DNA of 64,000 nucleotides from NCBI RefSeq assembly GCF_002904295.1, contig NZ_PPHG01000080.1:62001-126000 (forward strand). Direction: 5' to 3'. Numbering within the stretch: the first letter of the stretch is position 1; every line of letters begins with the position of its first letter. Below the pieces are notes generated by a model that was given only the letters and a program-made list of their open reading frames with translations, was not told the origin of the DNA and ran no database searches. This stretch comes from Amycolatopsis sp. CA-128772 (GTDB lineage Bacteria > Actinomycetota > Actinomycetes > Mycobacteriales > Pseudonocardiaceae). A program made the position numbers and the translations under genes. Below are positions 17,049-26,700 of this stretch, in pieces.

Positions 17049-18290
17049 TCAAGCGCGCTCGGCGGGGGTGCCCAGCAGCCGGTGTGCGGACAGCGCCATC
17101 TGGATCTCCAGCCGTTTCGCCGGGTCCCCGAGGCGGTCGCCGAACAGGTCGCTCAGCTGGCTCACCCGGTAGCGGACCGTCTGCGGGTGGATCCCCAGCG
17201 CCTGGGCGATCTCCGGGGTGTTCCCGTTGTGCTCCAGCCAGCTCAGCAGCGTTTCGGCCAGCCGGGTCCGCTGCTTCACCGTCAGGCCCGCGAGCGGGGC
17301 GAGCGCTTTCGCCGACAGCTCGTCCAGGAGGAACCGGTCGGCGAGCAGCCAGTGCGTAGCCAGGTGGTCGGCCGTGTGCGTGACCGGGTAATCGCCGGCC
17401 AGGCCGCGGCGGACCAGGTCCAGCGTGCGGCGTGCCCACAGCAGCGACATCGCCGCGTCGGCCGGGCGGACCCGGGGCCCGACCGCCGCGCGCCAGCCCG
17501 GCAGCCGGCCTTCGAGGCCGCGCAGGTCGCGGTCCGGGTTCGGGGTGAGCAGGCACGGTTCGGGACCTTCGAGGTCCAGCAGCACGTCCCCGGCGACCTG
17601 CGGGGTCGGCGGCGGCTGCTGCCCGGTCCGCGGATCGAGCGCGACGACGACGACCCGCTCCGGGATGGGCCACTGCGCCGCCTTGGCCATCGTCGCCAGC
17701 GTCGCCGGGGACGACGGCGGGGTGGCCAGCAGCAGCTCGAACAACCGGCGGCGACGGCGCTCGAGCGTGCCCGTCGCCATCGCCTGAGCCAAGGTGTACC
17801 CCTCGACCGAGTACGAGGAAATCTCTTCCACGTAGGCGAAAATGGCTTCGGCGCCGACGCACAGCACCGCCGCCGGGAACCGGTGCGCCTGGCCCAGTTC
17901 GGCCACGTACCGCCACGCCGCGCGCCCGCCCGCGCGGTAGGCGGCCTGCAGGGAGTTGAGGCTGCCGCCGTCGTGGTGCACGCGCTTTCCCACCTCCACG
18001 AACAACTTCGGCCAGGTGTCCGGTGTGGACACCGGATCGCCGATGCTGTCGATGCAGCTGAGCACCGCCTGCTCGATCGCCAGCACGATCATCTTGCCGA
18101 ACTCGCCTTCGAGGGGCTTGGCGTATTCGGGCACGGCGCGCTGGACCTCGTCGAGGATCCGCCGGGCGAGCGGGTCGGCGTGCGGCCGGAACCGCCGCGC
18201 GAGTTCCGTCGGCAGCGAGCACCACAGCTGCCGCGCCCGGCCGGTGCCCCGCGGGTGCGGGATCGCCGCCTGCGTGATCGTCCCGGTCAT
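17049..18290 (-). CDS. PucR-family transcriptional regulator
   Basis: A 413-aa regulator with an N-terminal helical RsbR/GGDEF-like sensory region (about 20-170), a middle domain, and the C-terminal PucR HTH (LLSWLEHNGNTPEIAQAL then GIHPQTVRYRVSQLSDLFG, about 350-392). ATG at 18290 follows AAGGGG with an 8-9-nt gap; the longer frame upstream lacks a ribosome-binding site. It is divergent from the MmpL gene across 283 bp and may control the lipid locus that begins there (inference). A paralogue is encoded at 35627-36820. Members respond to diverse small molecules; its ligand is unknown. Confidence 0.82.
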   Translation of the reverse strand: MTGTITQAAIPHPRGTGRARQLWCSLPTELARRFRPHADPLARRILDEVQRAVPEYAKPLEGEFGKMIVLAIEQAVLSCIDSIGDPVSTPDTWPKLFVEVGKRVHHDGGSLNSLQAAYRAGGRAAWRYVAELGQAHRFPAAVLCVGAEAIFAYVEEISSYSVEGYTLAQAMATGTLERRRRRLFELLLATPPSSPATLATMAKAAQWPIPERVVVVALDPRTGQQPPPTPQVAGDVLLDLEGPEPCLLTPNPDRDLRGLEGRLPGWRAAVGPRVRPADAAMSLLWARRTLDLVRRGLAGDYPVTHTADHLATHWLLADRFLLDELSAKALAPLAGLTVKQRTRLAETLLSWLEHNGNTPEIAQALGIHPQTVRYRVSQLSDLFGDRLGDPAKRLEIQMALSAHRLLGTPAERA

Positions 18291-18573
18291 GGCACACGCC
18301 CCTTGCCGCACCTGGTGGGAAGTTCGCGCCGCCGTCGGCGCGAACGTCATGTACTCACACGGGATCGGGATTGGCAACCGCCACCCCTGCCCCGGGAGCG
18401 GGTTCTGTCACGCCCGGACCAACGGCCGCACCGGGAATTGTCATCTGCCCGACAAAGGCCGGAACACTCACCGCGGCAAAGGTTTCCGCGATCCGATTTG
18501 TGAACCGGGACGGTATCTTCGCGCCCCTTTTCGTTGTTAGCGTGATCAACGGGCACGCGGGAGGAGAACACCG

Positions 18574-20568
18574 ATGACGGCGCTCGTTTCCTGGTGCTTC
18601 CGCCGGGCCGGCGTGGTCGTCGTGCTCTGGCTGGTGGCCCTCGGCGGGCTCGGTTCCGCCGCGCTGCACACCGGCGCGGCCTTCCGCGACACGGTGGACC
18701 TGCCCGCCGCGGACAGCGCCGCGGCGGCCCACGTGCTGGCCGGCGCCGGCGGCGCCGCGGAACGGGTCGTCGTCCGCGCGCCGGACGGGCCGGTCGACCG
18801 CGGCCCGGGCCGCGCCCGGCTCGACGCGCTCGCCGCCCGGCTGGCGGCGTTGCCGCACGTGGTGGCGGTCGGGCCGCCGCCCGGCGAGGTGTCCGCCGAC
18901 CGGCGGACCGCGGTGCTCACCGTGCGGTTCGACGCGCCGGCCGCGGACCTCGGGCAGGACACCGCCGACGCGTTCGCCGCTGTCGTCCGCGGCGCCGCCG
19001 GCCTGACCGCCGGCGCGTCCGGCGCACTGGCCGCGATGACGGCCGCCGCCCCGGACCTGGGCAACGCCGGGATCGGCCTGCTCGCCGCGGCCCTGGTGCT
19101 GCTGCTGACCTTCGGCTCGGTGACCGGGGTCCTGCTGCCCATCCTCACCGCGGCGGTCCCGGTCGGCTGCGCACTGGCCGCCGTGACGCTGGTGTCGCAC
19201 GTAATGACCGTCCCGAAGATCAGCACCGAGATCGCCGCGCTGCTCGGGCTCGGCGTCGGCGTCGACTACGCGCTGTTCGTGCTGACCCGGTTCCGGCAGA
19301 GCCGCCGGGAAGGCGCCGAGCCGGCGGCGGCGCTGGCCGTGGCCGCGGCAACGTCGGGCCGCAGCGTCGTGTTCGCCGGCGTCACCGTGTGCGTCTCGCT
19401 GGCCGGGATGGCCACCGTCGGCCTGCCGTTCCTCGACGGGATCGCGGTGACCGCCGCGGTTTCGGTGCTGCTGACCGCGTTCGCCGCGCTCACCCTGCTG
19501 CCCGCGCTGCTGCGCCCGGCCGCCCGCCGGATGCGCCTGCGCCCGGACGGCGCCGATGGCCGCTGGGCCCGGATGGCGCGGTCGGTGACCGCGCGGCCCG
19601 GCCCGTACACGCTGGCCGCGCTCCTGGTCGTCGCCGTGCTCGCGCTGCCGATGACGGGCCTGCGGCTCGGCGTGCCGGACGCCGCGCTCGACCCGCCCGG
19701 CAGCGTCACGCGGACCGCCGCGACCCTCCTGGAAGCCGGCTTCGGGCCGGGCGCGGACGCCCCGCTGCTGGTCACGGGAACCGACGGCGCCTCGGTGGGC
19801 ATGCTGCGGGAAGCGCTGCTCGCGAGCGCCGACGTGGGGCCGCCCGCCGCGCTGCCCGGCGGCGGCTGGCTGCTCACGGTCATCCCGCGGACGGCACCGG
19901 ACGACCCGGCCACCGGCGCGCTGCTGGCCTCGACGCGGGTGGTGGCCGAGGTCATCGCCGGGCCGGGCACGCACGTCGGCGGCGTCGTCGCGGCCCGCGC
20001 CGACTTCTCGTCGGCGATCACCGAGCGGCTGCCGCTGTTCCTCGCCTCGGTCGTCGGGATTTCGGTGCTGCTGCTCGCCTGGGTGTTCCGCAGCGTGCTG
20101 ATCCCGCTGACGGCGGCGGTGATGAACCTGCTGACGGCGGCCGCGACGACCGGCGCGGTGGTGTTCGCCTTCGGCGCGCCGATCGAGCCGTACCTGCCGG
20201 TCTTCTTGTTCGCCGGGCTGTTCGGGTTGTCGATGGACTACGAGGTGTTCCTCATCGCCCGCATCCAGGAAGCGTGGCGCCGCCACGGCGACACGCGGGC
20301 GGCTGTCGTCGACGGCGTCGCCGCGACCGGCCGGACCATCACCGCGGCCGCGCTGATCATGGCGCTCGTGTTCGTGTCGTTCGCCTTCGTGGACGCCCGC
20401 GTGGTGCGCGAAGCGGGTGTCGGGCTGACGGTCGCCGTGCTGCTCGACGCCGTCGTGGTCCGGTGCGTGCTCGTCCCCGCGGTGATGAGCCGCCTGGGGG
20501 CGGCGAACTGGTGGTTCCCGGGACGGCGGCCGGTGGCCGTCCGCGAGCCGGTGGGGAGCGTGCGGTGA
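18574..20568 (+). CDS. MmpL-family RND lipid transporter
   Basis: A 664-aa inner-membrane protein built from two RND halves. Each half has one amino-terminal helix (LVVALGGLGSAALHTG region near 10-25 and ALLVVAVLALPMTGL near 345) followed by a periplasmic domain and a bundle of five helices. The paired proton-relay motifs GVDYALFVLTRF (about 229-240) and SMDYEVFLIARIQ (about 553-565) match the Asp-Tyr pairs of MmpL3-type flippases. It probably exports a lipid made by the downstream synthase. GGGAGGAG lies just upstream of the ATG. Its stop overlaps the MFS start by 4 nt. Confidence 0.85.
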   Translation: MTALVSWCFRRAGVVVVLWLVALGGLGSAALHTGAAFRDTVDLPAADSAAAAHVLAGAGGAAERVVVRAPDGPVDRGPGRARLDALAARLAALPHVVAVGPPPGEVSADRRTAVLTVRFDAPAADLGQDTADAFAAVVRGAAGLTAGASGALAAMTAAAPDLGNAGIGLLAAALVLLLTFGSVTGVLLPILTAAVPVGCALAAVTLVSHVMTVPKISTEIAALLGLGVGVDYALFVLTRFRQSRREGAEPAAALAVAAATSGRSVVFAGVTVCVSLAGMATVGLPFLDGIAVTAAVSVLLTAFAALTLLPALLRPAARRMRLRPDGADGRWARMARSVTARPGPYTLAALLVVAVLALPMTGLRLGVPDAALDPPGSVTRTAATLLEAGFGPGADAPLLVTGTDGASVGMLREALLASADVGPPAALPGGGWLLTVIPRTAPDDPATGALLASTRVVAEVIAGPGTHVGGVVAARADFSSAITERLPLFLASVVGISVLLLAWVFRSVLIPLTAAVMNLLTAAATTGAVVFAFGAPIEPYLPVFLFAGLFGLSMDYEVFLIARIQEAWRRHGDTRAAVVDGVAATGRTITAAALIMALVFVSFAFVDARVVREAGVGLTVAVLLDAVVVRCVLVPAVMSRLGAANWWFPGRRPVAVREPVGSVR

Positions 20569-21950
20569 CGCGGCGGACGCTGGTCGTGCTCGCCCTCGGC
20601 GCGTTCGTCACCACGCTGGACAACACGATCGTCGCGGCGGGCGCGCCGTCGATCGGCCGCGACCTCGCCCTCGATCTCGGGGCGCTGCAGTGGATCGCGC
20701 TCGGCTACATGCTGCCGTTCGCCGGGTTGCTGCTGGTCGCGGGCGCGCTGGTGGACCGCTGGGGCCGCCGCCGGACCCTGACCGCGGCGCTGCTCGCGTT
20801 CGGCGCCGGGGCCACCGCCGGCGGGTTCGCCGGGACGCTGTGGCTGCTGGTCGCCGCCCGCGTGCTGCAGGGCGTCGCGGCCGCGTTCCTCGTGCCGGGC
20901 CTGCTGAGCCTGCTGCGCACGAACCTCGACGCGCGGGGCCGGACGCTCGGCGCGGCGGTGTGGACGGCCTGCCTCGCGGCGGCACTGGCCCTCGGCCCGG
21001 CGCTCGGCGGGGCGCTGAGCGAATACCTCGGCTGGGGCTGGATCTTCTTCGTCAACCTCCCGTTCGTGGCGGCGATGCTCGTGCTGCTGCCCGCGACCGC
21101 GCCGCCCGGCCGGGCCGGCGGCACCCGCGCGCCGCCGCTCGGCGCGATGGCCGCGGTGACGGCGAGCCTGGTGCTGCTCACCACCGCGCTGGCCGAACCC
21201 CGGTTCGCGCAGCCGCTGTTCGCCGCGGGCGCGGTGCTCGGCGCCGGGTTCGTCGTCCGGGAACGGCGGGCGCGGGAGCGGCTGGTCCCGGCCGCCCTGA
21301 CCGGCAACCGGGTGTTCGCGGGCTCGCTCGGGCTACAGCTGCTGTGGGGACTGGGGATTTCCGGGGTCTTCTTCTTCACGCCGTTGCTGCACCAGGAGTT
21401 CCTCGGGCTCGGCCCGGTCGGTGCCGGGCTGCCGCTGGCCGGCGTCGCGGTCGCGGTGGTGGCCGCGACCCCGCTGGTGCCCGTGGCCGTCGCCCGCGCC
21501 GGTCCACATCGGACGGTCGCGGCCGGGCTGGCGGTGGTCGGTGCCGGGCTGCTCACCCTCGCCGCGGTGAACCACCTCCCGCAGCTGTGGCCGCGGGTGC
21601 CGGGCCTGGTGCTGATCGGGGCGGGTTCGGCCTGCACCGTCCCGATGACCTCGCACGCGCTCGACGTGGTGGCGGAGCGGCATGCCGGCACGGCGTCGGG
21701 GCTGCTCACCGCGGCCCGGGAACTGTCGAGCGCCCTGGGGGTCGCGCTGATCGGCGTGGTGCTGACGTCGGTGCGTGGTGCGCGGCTGGCCTCCGGGGCG
21801 CCGGCCGGGGCCGCGCTGGCCGGCGGCTACACCGCCGGGCTGCTCACCGCGGCCGGGCTGACCCTGGCCGGCGCACTGCTGGCCCCGCGCGTGTTGCGGG
21901 ACCGGCCCGGCGTTTTCTCGTCGCCGCATGACAAACGGACGGTGCCCTGA
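20565..21950 (+). CDS. MFS exporter, DHA2-like
   Basis: A 461-aa transporter with about 14 predicted helices. It shows the DHA2-type first-helix motif TTLDNTIVAAGAPSI, the loop 2-3 motif ALVDRWGRRRTL (motif A) and an antiporter-like AVWTACLAAALALGPALGGAL segment (motif C). Such proteins expel drugs or lipids by proton antiport. The GTG at 20565 overlaps the MmpL stop (GTGA), so the two are co-translated. It may share the export task with the MmpL protein or protect the cell from the product; substrate unknown. Confidence 0.82.
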   Translation: MTRRTLVVLALGAFVTTLDNTIVAAGAPSIGRDLALDLGALQWIALGYMLPFAGLLLVAGALVDRWGRRRTLTAALLAFGAGATAGGFAGTLWLLVAARVLQGVAAAFLVPGLLSLLRTNLDARGRTLGAAVWTACLAAALALGPALGGALSEYLGWGWIFFVNLPFVAAMLVLLPATAPPGRAGGTRAPPLGAMAAVTASLVLLTTALAEPRFAQPLFAAGAVLGAGFVVRERRARERLVPAALTGNRVFAGSLGLQLLWGLGISGVFFFTPLLHQEFLGLGPVGAGLPLAGVAVAVVAATPLVPVAVARAGPHRTVAAGLAVVGAGLLTLAAVNHLPQLWPRVPGLVLIGAGSACTVPMTSHALDVVAERHAGTASGLLTAARELSSALGVALIGVVLTSVRGARLASGAPAGAALAGGYTAGLLTAAGLTLAGALLAPRVLRDRPGVFSSPHDKRTVP

Positions 21951-21983
21951 ACCGTTTCCCGATGAGTATCCGAGTTCGATCCG

Positions 21984-22011
21984 TTGACAACCGCACGGGC
22001 GCGGCTATTCA
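21984..22011 (+). promoter_or_regulatory. Candidate sigma-70 promoter of the FAAL-PKS operon
   Basis: TTGACA at 21984-21989, a 16-bp spacer, and TATTCA at 22006-22011 lie about 30 bases before the FAAL start codon. The -35 is perfect; the -10 is only fair. It falls in the 92-bp gap that separates the transporter pair from the biosynthetic genes. Confidence 0.5.
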
Positions 22012-22042
22012 CTGCGCCGGTAAACGCTCTCTGCGAGGACGC

Positions 22043-23782
22043 ATGGAAACCATTTCCCAGCCGGTTCCCGTCACCGGTGCCCCCGCCGCCGCCGGCGAGT
22101 CGTTCGCGACCCTGCTCGGGCAGTGGGCGCGCCGGCTCGGCGACCGGATCGCCGTGACCCACCTGGACCACCGCGACGGCGCGGACGGCCGGGCCGTCAC
22201 GCTGACCTGGCGCGAGCTCGACGAGCGCGTCGGCGCCGTCGCGGCCCGGCTGTCCGAAGTGGCCGATCGGGGGGAGCGGGCGGCCGTGCTGGCCGCGCAG
22301 TCCGTGGACTACGTCGTCGCCTTCCTCGGCGCGATCCGGGCCGGGCTGGTCGCCGTGCCGCTGTTCGCACCCGGGCTGCCCGGGCACGCGGGCCGGCTGG
22401 CCGCGGCGCTGGCCGACTGCGGCCCGCGCGTCGTGCTGACCACGGCCGGGGAGCACGAGGCGGTCACCGGGTTCCTCGCCGGTTCACCGGTCGATCCGGT
22501 CGTGCTCGCCGTCGACGCCGTGGCGCCCCTCGCCGAACCCCGCGACTGGCCCGAGCCCGATCCCGACGCCCCCGCCTACCTGCAGTACACGTCGGGGTCC
22601 ACCCGCTCGCCGGCCGGGGTCGTGCTGACCCACCGCAACGTGCTCGCCAACGCGCGCCAGGCGTGCGCGGCCTACGGCGCCGAGAGCGGGACGACGTCGA
22701 CGGTCAGCTGGCTGCCGCTGTTCCACGACATGGGGCTGATCCTCGGCATCGGCGCGCCGATGGCCGGCGGGCTGGAGGCGGTCCTGATGGACCCGCTGGC
22801 GTTCCTCGAACGGCCCGCGCGCTGGCTGCGTGCGCTGTCCGCGAGTCCCGGCGCGATCAGCGCGGCGCCCAACTTCGCCTACGCCTACTGCGCTTCCCGC
22901 GTCACCGAGGACGAGAAGGTCTACCTGGAGCTCAGCCGGGTGGTTTCGCTGATCAACGGCAGCGAACCGGTGCTGCCGGCCACGATCGCGAGATTCGACG
23001 AGGCCTTCGCCGGCTGCGGGCTGCGGCCGGAGGTGCACCGGTCGTCGTACGGTCTGGCCGAGGCGACGGTGCTGGTCTCCGTCTCGGCGGCGGGGAAAGC
23101 GCCCCGGCAGGTCACCTTCGACCGGGCCCGGCTCGCGGCGGGGTACGCCGTGCCGGCCGGGTCGGGGACGACGCTCGTCTCGTGCGGCCAGGCGGCCGGG
23201 CAGCGGGTGCGGATCGCCGACCCGGTGACCGGCGAGCCCGCGGCGCCGGGCGAGGTCGGCGAAATCCGCGTCAGCGGCCCGAACGTCGGCCGCGGTTACT
23301 GGAGCCGGGCCGACGCGTCGGCGGCGACCTTCGGTTTGCCACCCCTCGACCCGGAGACCGGGGAGGGCTGGCTGGCGACCGGCGACCTCGGCGTGGTGTT
23401 CGACGGCGAGCTGTTCGTGACCGGCCGGCTGAAGGACCTGGTCGTCGTGGACGGCCGCAACCACTACCCGCAGGACATCGAGCAGACCGTCGAGGAGCAC
23501 CCGGCCGTCCGGCCGCACTCGGCGGCGGCCTTCGCGATCGACGCCGGGGACGGCGAAGCCGCGGTCCTCGTCCTGGAACGCGCGAAGGACACCGACGCCG
23601 ACATCGCCGCGGCGACGGCGGCGCTGCGGGCGGCGGTGTCGGCCGGGCACGGCCTGCGCCTGCACGACGTCGTCTTCCTGCCACCGGGCGAGGTACCGCG
23701 GACGTCCAGCGGCAAGATCAGCCGGGCGCGCTCCCGGAAGTCCTACCTGGACGGTGCCTTCACGTCCCGGCGGCTCGGGTGA
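22043..23782 (+). CDS. Fatty acyl-AMP ligase (FadD32-like FAAL)
   Basis: A 579-aa adenylating enzyme. The A3 loop is YTSGSTRSPAGVVLTHRNV (182-200), the substrate region includes SWLPLFHDMGLILGIGAPM, and the C-terminal motifs are GRLKDLVVVDGRNHYPQDIE and RTSSGKISRARSR. The DGRNHYPQDIE form and the extra segment in the N-terminal subdomain are typical of FAALs. These load fatty acyl-AMP onto a carrier protein rather than onto CoA. The likely acceptor is the N-terminal ACP of the PKS, whose GTG overlaps this stop by 4 nt, as FadD32 serves Pks13. ATG at 22043 follows GAGG; the longer frame upstream crosses the promoter. Confidence 0.88.
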   Translation: METISQPVPVTGAPAAAGESFATLLGQWARRLGDRIAVTHLDHRDGADGRAVTLTWRELDERVGAVAARLSEVADRGERAAVLAAQSVDYVVAFLGAIRAGLVAVPLFAPGLPGHAGRLAAALADCGPRVVLTTAGEHEAVTGFLAGSPVDPVVLAVDAVAPLAEPRDWPEPDPDAPAYLQYTSGSTRSPAGVVLTHRNVLANARQACAAYGAESGTTSTVSWLPLFHDMGLILGIGAPMAGGLEAVLMDPLAFLERPARWLRALSASPGAISAAPNFAYAYCASRVTEDEKVYLELSRVVSLINGSEPVLPATIARFDEAFAGCGLRPEVHRSSYGLAEATVLVSVSAAGKAPRQVTFDRARLAAGYAVPAGSGTTLVSCGQAAGQRVRIADPVTGEPAAPGEVGEIRVSGPNVGRGYWSRADASAATFGLPPLDPETGEGWLATGDLGVVFDGELFVTGRLKDLVVVDGRNHYPQDIEQTVEEHPAVRPHSAAAFAIDAGDGEAAVLVLERAKDTDADIAAATAALRAAVSAGHGLRLHDVVFLPPGEVPRTSSGKISRARSRKSYLDGAFTSRRLG

Positions 23783-26700
23783 ACGCGCCCGGCGCGGCGG
23801 CGATCCGCGCCTGGCTGACCGCCCGGATCGGCGACGTCGACCCGGACCGGCCGCTGCACGAAACCGGGCTGTCCTCACGGGACGCGACCAGCCTGGCGGC
23901 CGACCTCGGCCGGTTCGTCGGCCGTCCACTGGCCCCGACGCTGGTGTGGCGGTACCCGACGATCACCGCGCTGGCCGCCCACCTGTCCGATGTGGACTCT
24001 TCGGCGGCGGCGGCGTACGTGCCGCTGCCGGAGGACGGGGAACCGATCGCGATCGTCGGCCTCGGCTGCCGCCTGCCGGGCGGGATCGAGTCCCCGGAAG
24101 CGTTCTGGCGCTTCCTGGACGCGGGTGGCGACGGCATCGGCGACGTCCCCGGCGGCCGGTGGGAAACCTTCGCGCCGGCCGAGGACCTCGCCGGCGTGCC
24201 CGCGCGCGGCGGGTTCCTCGAGGACGTCGCCGGGTTCGACGCGGCGTTCTTCGGCATCACCCCGGGCGAGGCCGAAGCGATGGACCCGCAGCAGCGGATT
24301 CTCCTGGAGGTCGCGTGGGCGGCGCTGGAGCACGCCGGGATCCCGCCGTCCGGCCTGCGCGGCAGCCGGACCGGGGTGTTCGTCGGGCTGTCGGCCACCG
24401 AGTACGGCTCGCTGACGATGACCGACGTCGCGGGCGTCGACGTCTGGTCCGGCACGGGCGCGGCGGCGAGCATCGCCGCGAACCGGCTCTCGTACCTGCT
24501 CGATCTGCGCGGGCCCAGCCTGACGCTCGACACCGCGTGTTCGTCGTCGCTGGTCGCGGTGCACCAGGCGGTGCAGAGCCTGCGCCGCGGCGAGAGCGAG
24601 CTCGCGCTCGTGGCCGGGGTGAACGTGCTGCTGTCGCCGGGGATCACGGCGGGGTTCCAGCGCGCGGGGGTGCTCGCCGCGGACGGCCGGTGCAAGCCGT
24701 TCGACGCCGGTGCCGACGGGATCGTCCGCGGCGAGGGCTGCGGCGTGGTCGTGCTGAAGCCGCTGCGGGCGGCGCGGGGCGACCGGGTGCTGGCGGTGAT
24801 CCGCGGCAGCGCGGTGAATTCCGACGGCCGCTCCAACGGCCTGACGGCCCCGAACCCGGACGCCCAGGTGGCCCTGCTGCGGGACGCGTACTCCGCGGCG
24901 GGCGTCCATCCGTCCACTGTGGACTACGTCGAGGCGCACGGAACGGGCACGCCGCTGGGGGACCCGCTGGAGGCGGGGGCGCTCGCGACGGTGCTCGGGT
25001 CCCGTGAACCGGACCGGCCGTTGCTGCTGGGGTCGGTGAAGAGCAACCTGGGCCACCTCGAAGGGGCGGCCGGCATCACCGGGCTGCTCAAGGTGGTGCT
25101 GGCGATGACGCACCGGCGGCTGCCGCCGAGCCTGCACTTCCGCGAGCCGAACCCGCACATCGACTTCGCGGGGTTGCGGGTGGTCGCGGCCGGAACGGAC
25201 TGGCCGCGGTATTCCGGGACCGCGCGGGCCGGGGTGTCGGCGTTCGGCTTCGGCGGCACCAACGCGCACGTCGTGCTCGAGGAGTGGCCGGCCGCGTCGT
25301 TCCCGGCGCGGGGCGGTGCGGGCGGGCCGCAGGTGTTCGCGCTTTCGGCCCGGTCGGGTGAGGTGCTGCGGGCGAGGGCGGCGGAGCTGGCGGACTGGCT
25401 GGCGGCGAGCGAGGTGCCGCTCGCCGCGGTGGCGTCGACGCTGGCCCACCGGCGCGAGCACCTGCCGGTCCGCGGCGCGGTGGTCGCCGAGGGCCGCGAC
25501 GAGGCGGTCGAGGCCCTGCGCGAGCTGGCGGCGGGGGTCAACCGCCCCAATGTGGCGTTCGGTGCATCGAGCGCACCCAATGTGGCGTTGGGTGCATCTG
25601 GCGCACCCAATGTGGCGTTCGGGGCATCGAGCGCACCCGATGTGGCGTTGGGGGCATCCAGCGCACCCGACGCCACATTGGGGCGGTCGGGGCGCCCGAA
25701 GCCGGGCGCGGGTTCCGGTGTTGTCTTCGTGTTCTCCGGCTATGGCTCGCAGTGGGCCGGGATGGGCCGCCGGCTCCTCCACTCCGAGGCCGCCTTCCGC
25801 GCCGAGATCGATGCGCTCGATCCCGTCTTCCGGGCCGAGGCCGGGTTCTCCCTGCGCGATGCCCTCCAGCAGGAGCTCCCGGATTTCGCCGCCACCCAGC
25901 TCGCCCTCTTCGGTGTGCAGCTCGCGCTCGCCGCGCTGTGGCGGGCGCACGGGGTCGTGCCCGCGGCCGTGCTCGGGCACTCGATGGGGGAGGTGGCCGC
26001 CGCCGTGGTGGGCGGCGCGCTCGATGTCGCCGGTGGCCTGCGGGTCATGGCCGCCCGGGCGCGGCTGCTCGCCGAAGTCGATGCCCGGGGTGGTGGGGCG
26101 ATGGCCGTCGTCGAGCTGTCCGCGGCCGAGCTCGAACCCTTCCCCGGCGTCACCATCGCCGTGTACGCCTCGCCCGCCCAGTGCACCATCAGCGGGGCGG
26201 CCGACCGCGTGGACGCCGTCGTCGCGCACGCCGAACGGCTCGGGCGGCTCGCCCGGCGGCTGGCCGTCGGCGGGGCCGGGCACTCCGCCGCCGTCGAGCC
26301 CGTGCTCGGCCGGTTCCGGGCCGCCCTCGCCGGGCTCACCGCACACCAGCCGCAGATTCCCTGCTACAGCAGCGTTCTCGAGGATCCACACGAGACGCCC
26401 GCCTTCGACGTCGAGTACTGGGCCGCCAACCTGCGCCGCCCGGTGCGGTTCAGCCAGGCCCTGGCCGCCGCGGCCGGTGACGGGCACACCGTCTTCGTCG
26501 AAATCTCGCCGCACCCCGTCGCCCTCGCCGCGATCGAGCAGTCCGGCGCCGTCGGCCTGCCCTCGGCCAGCCGCCGGGCCGACGAGCGGACCGCGTTCCT
26601 CACCAGCCTCGCCCGGCTGCACGTCCTCGGCCTCCCCGGCGTGCTCGCCGCCCGGCCGCGGACAGCGCCGGTCGAACTGCCCGGGCCGGTCTGGCGGCAC

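Noticed and set aside
25546..25695. CRISPR array
   Set aside because: The 30-bp units are contiguous with no spacers, remain in frame, and lie inside a PKS linker; there are no cas genes.
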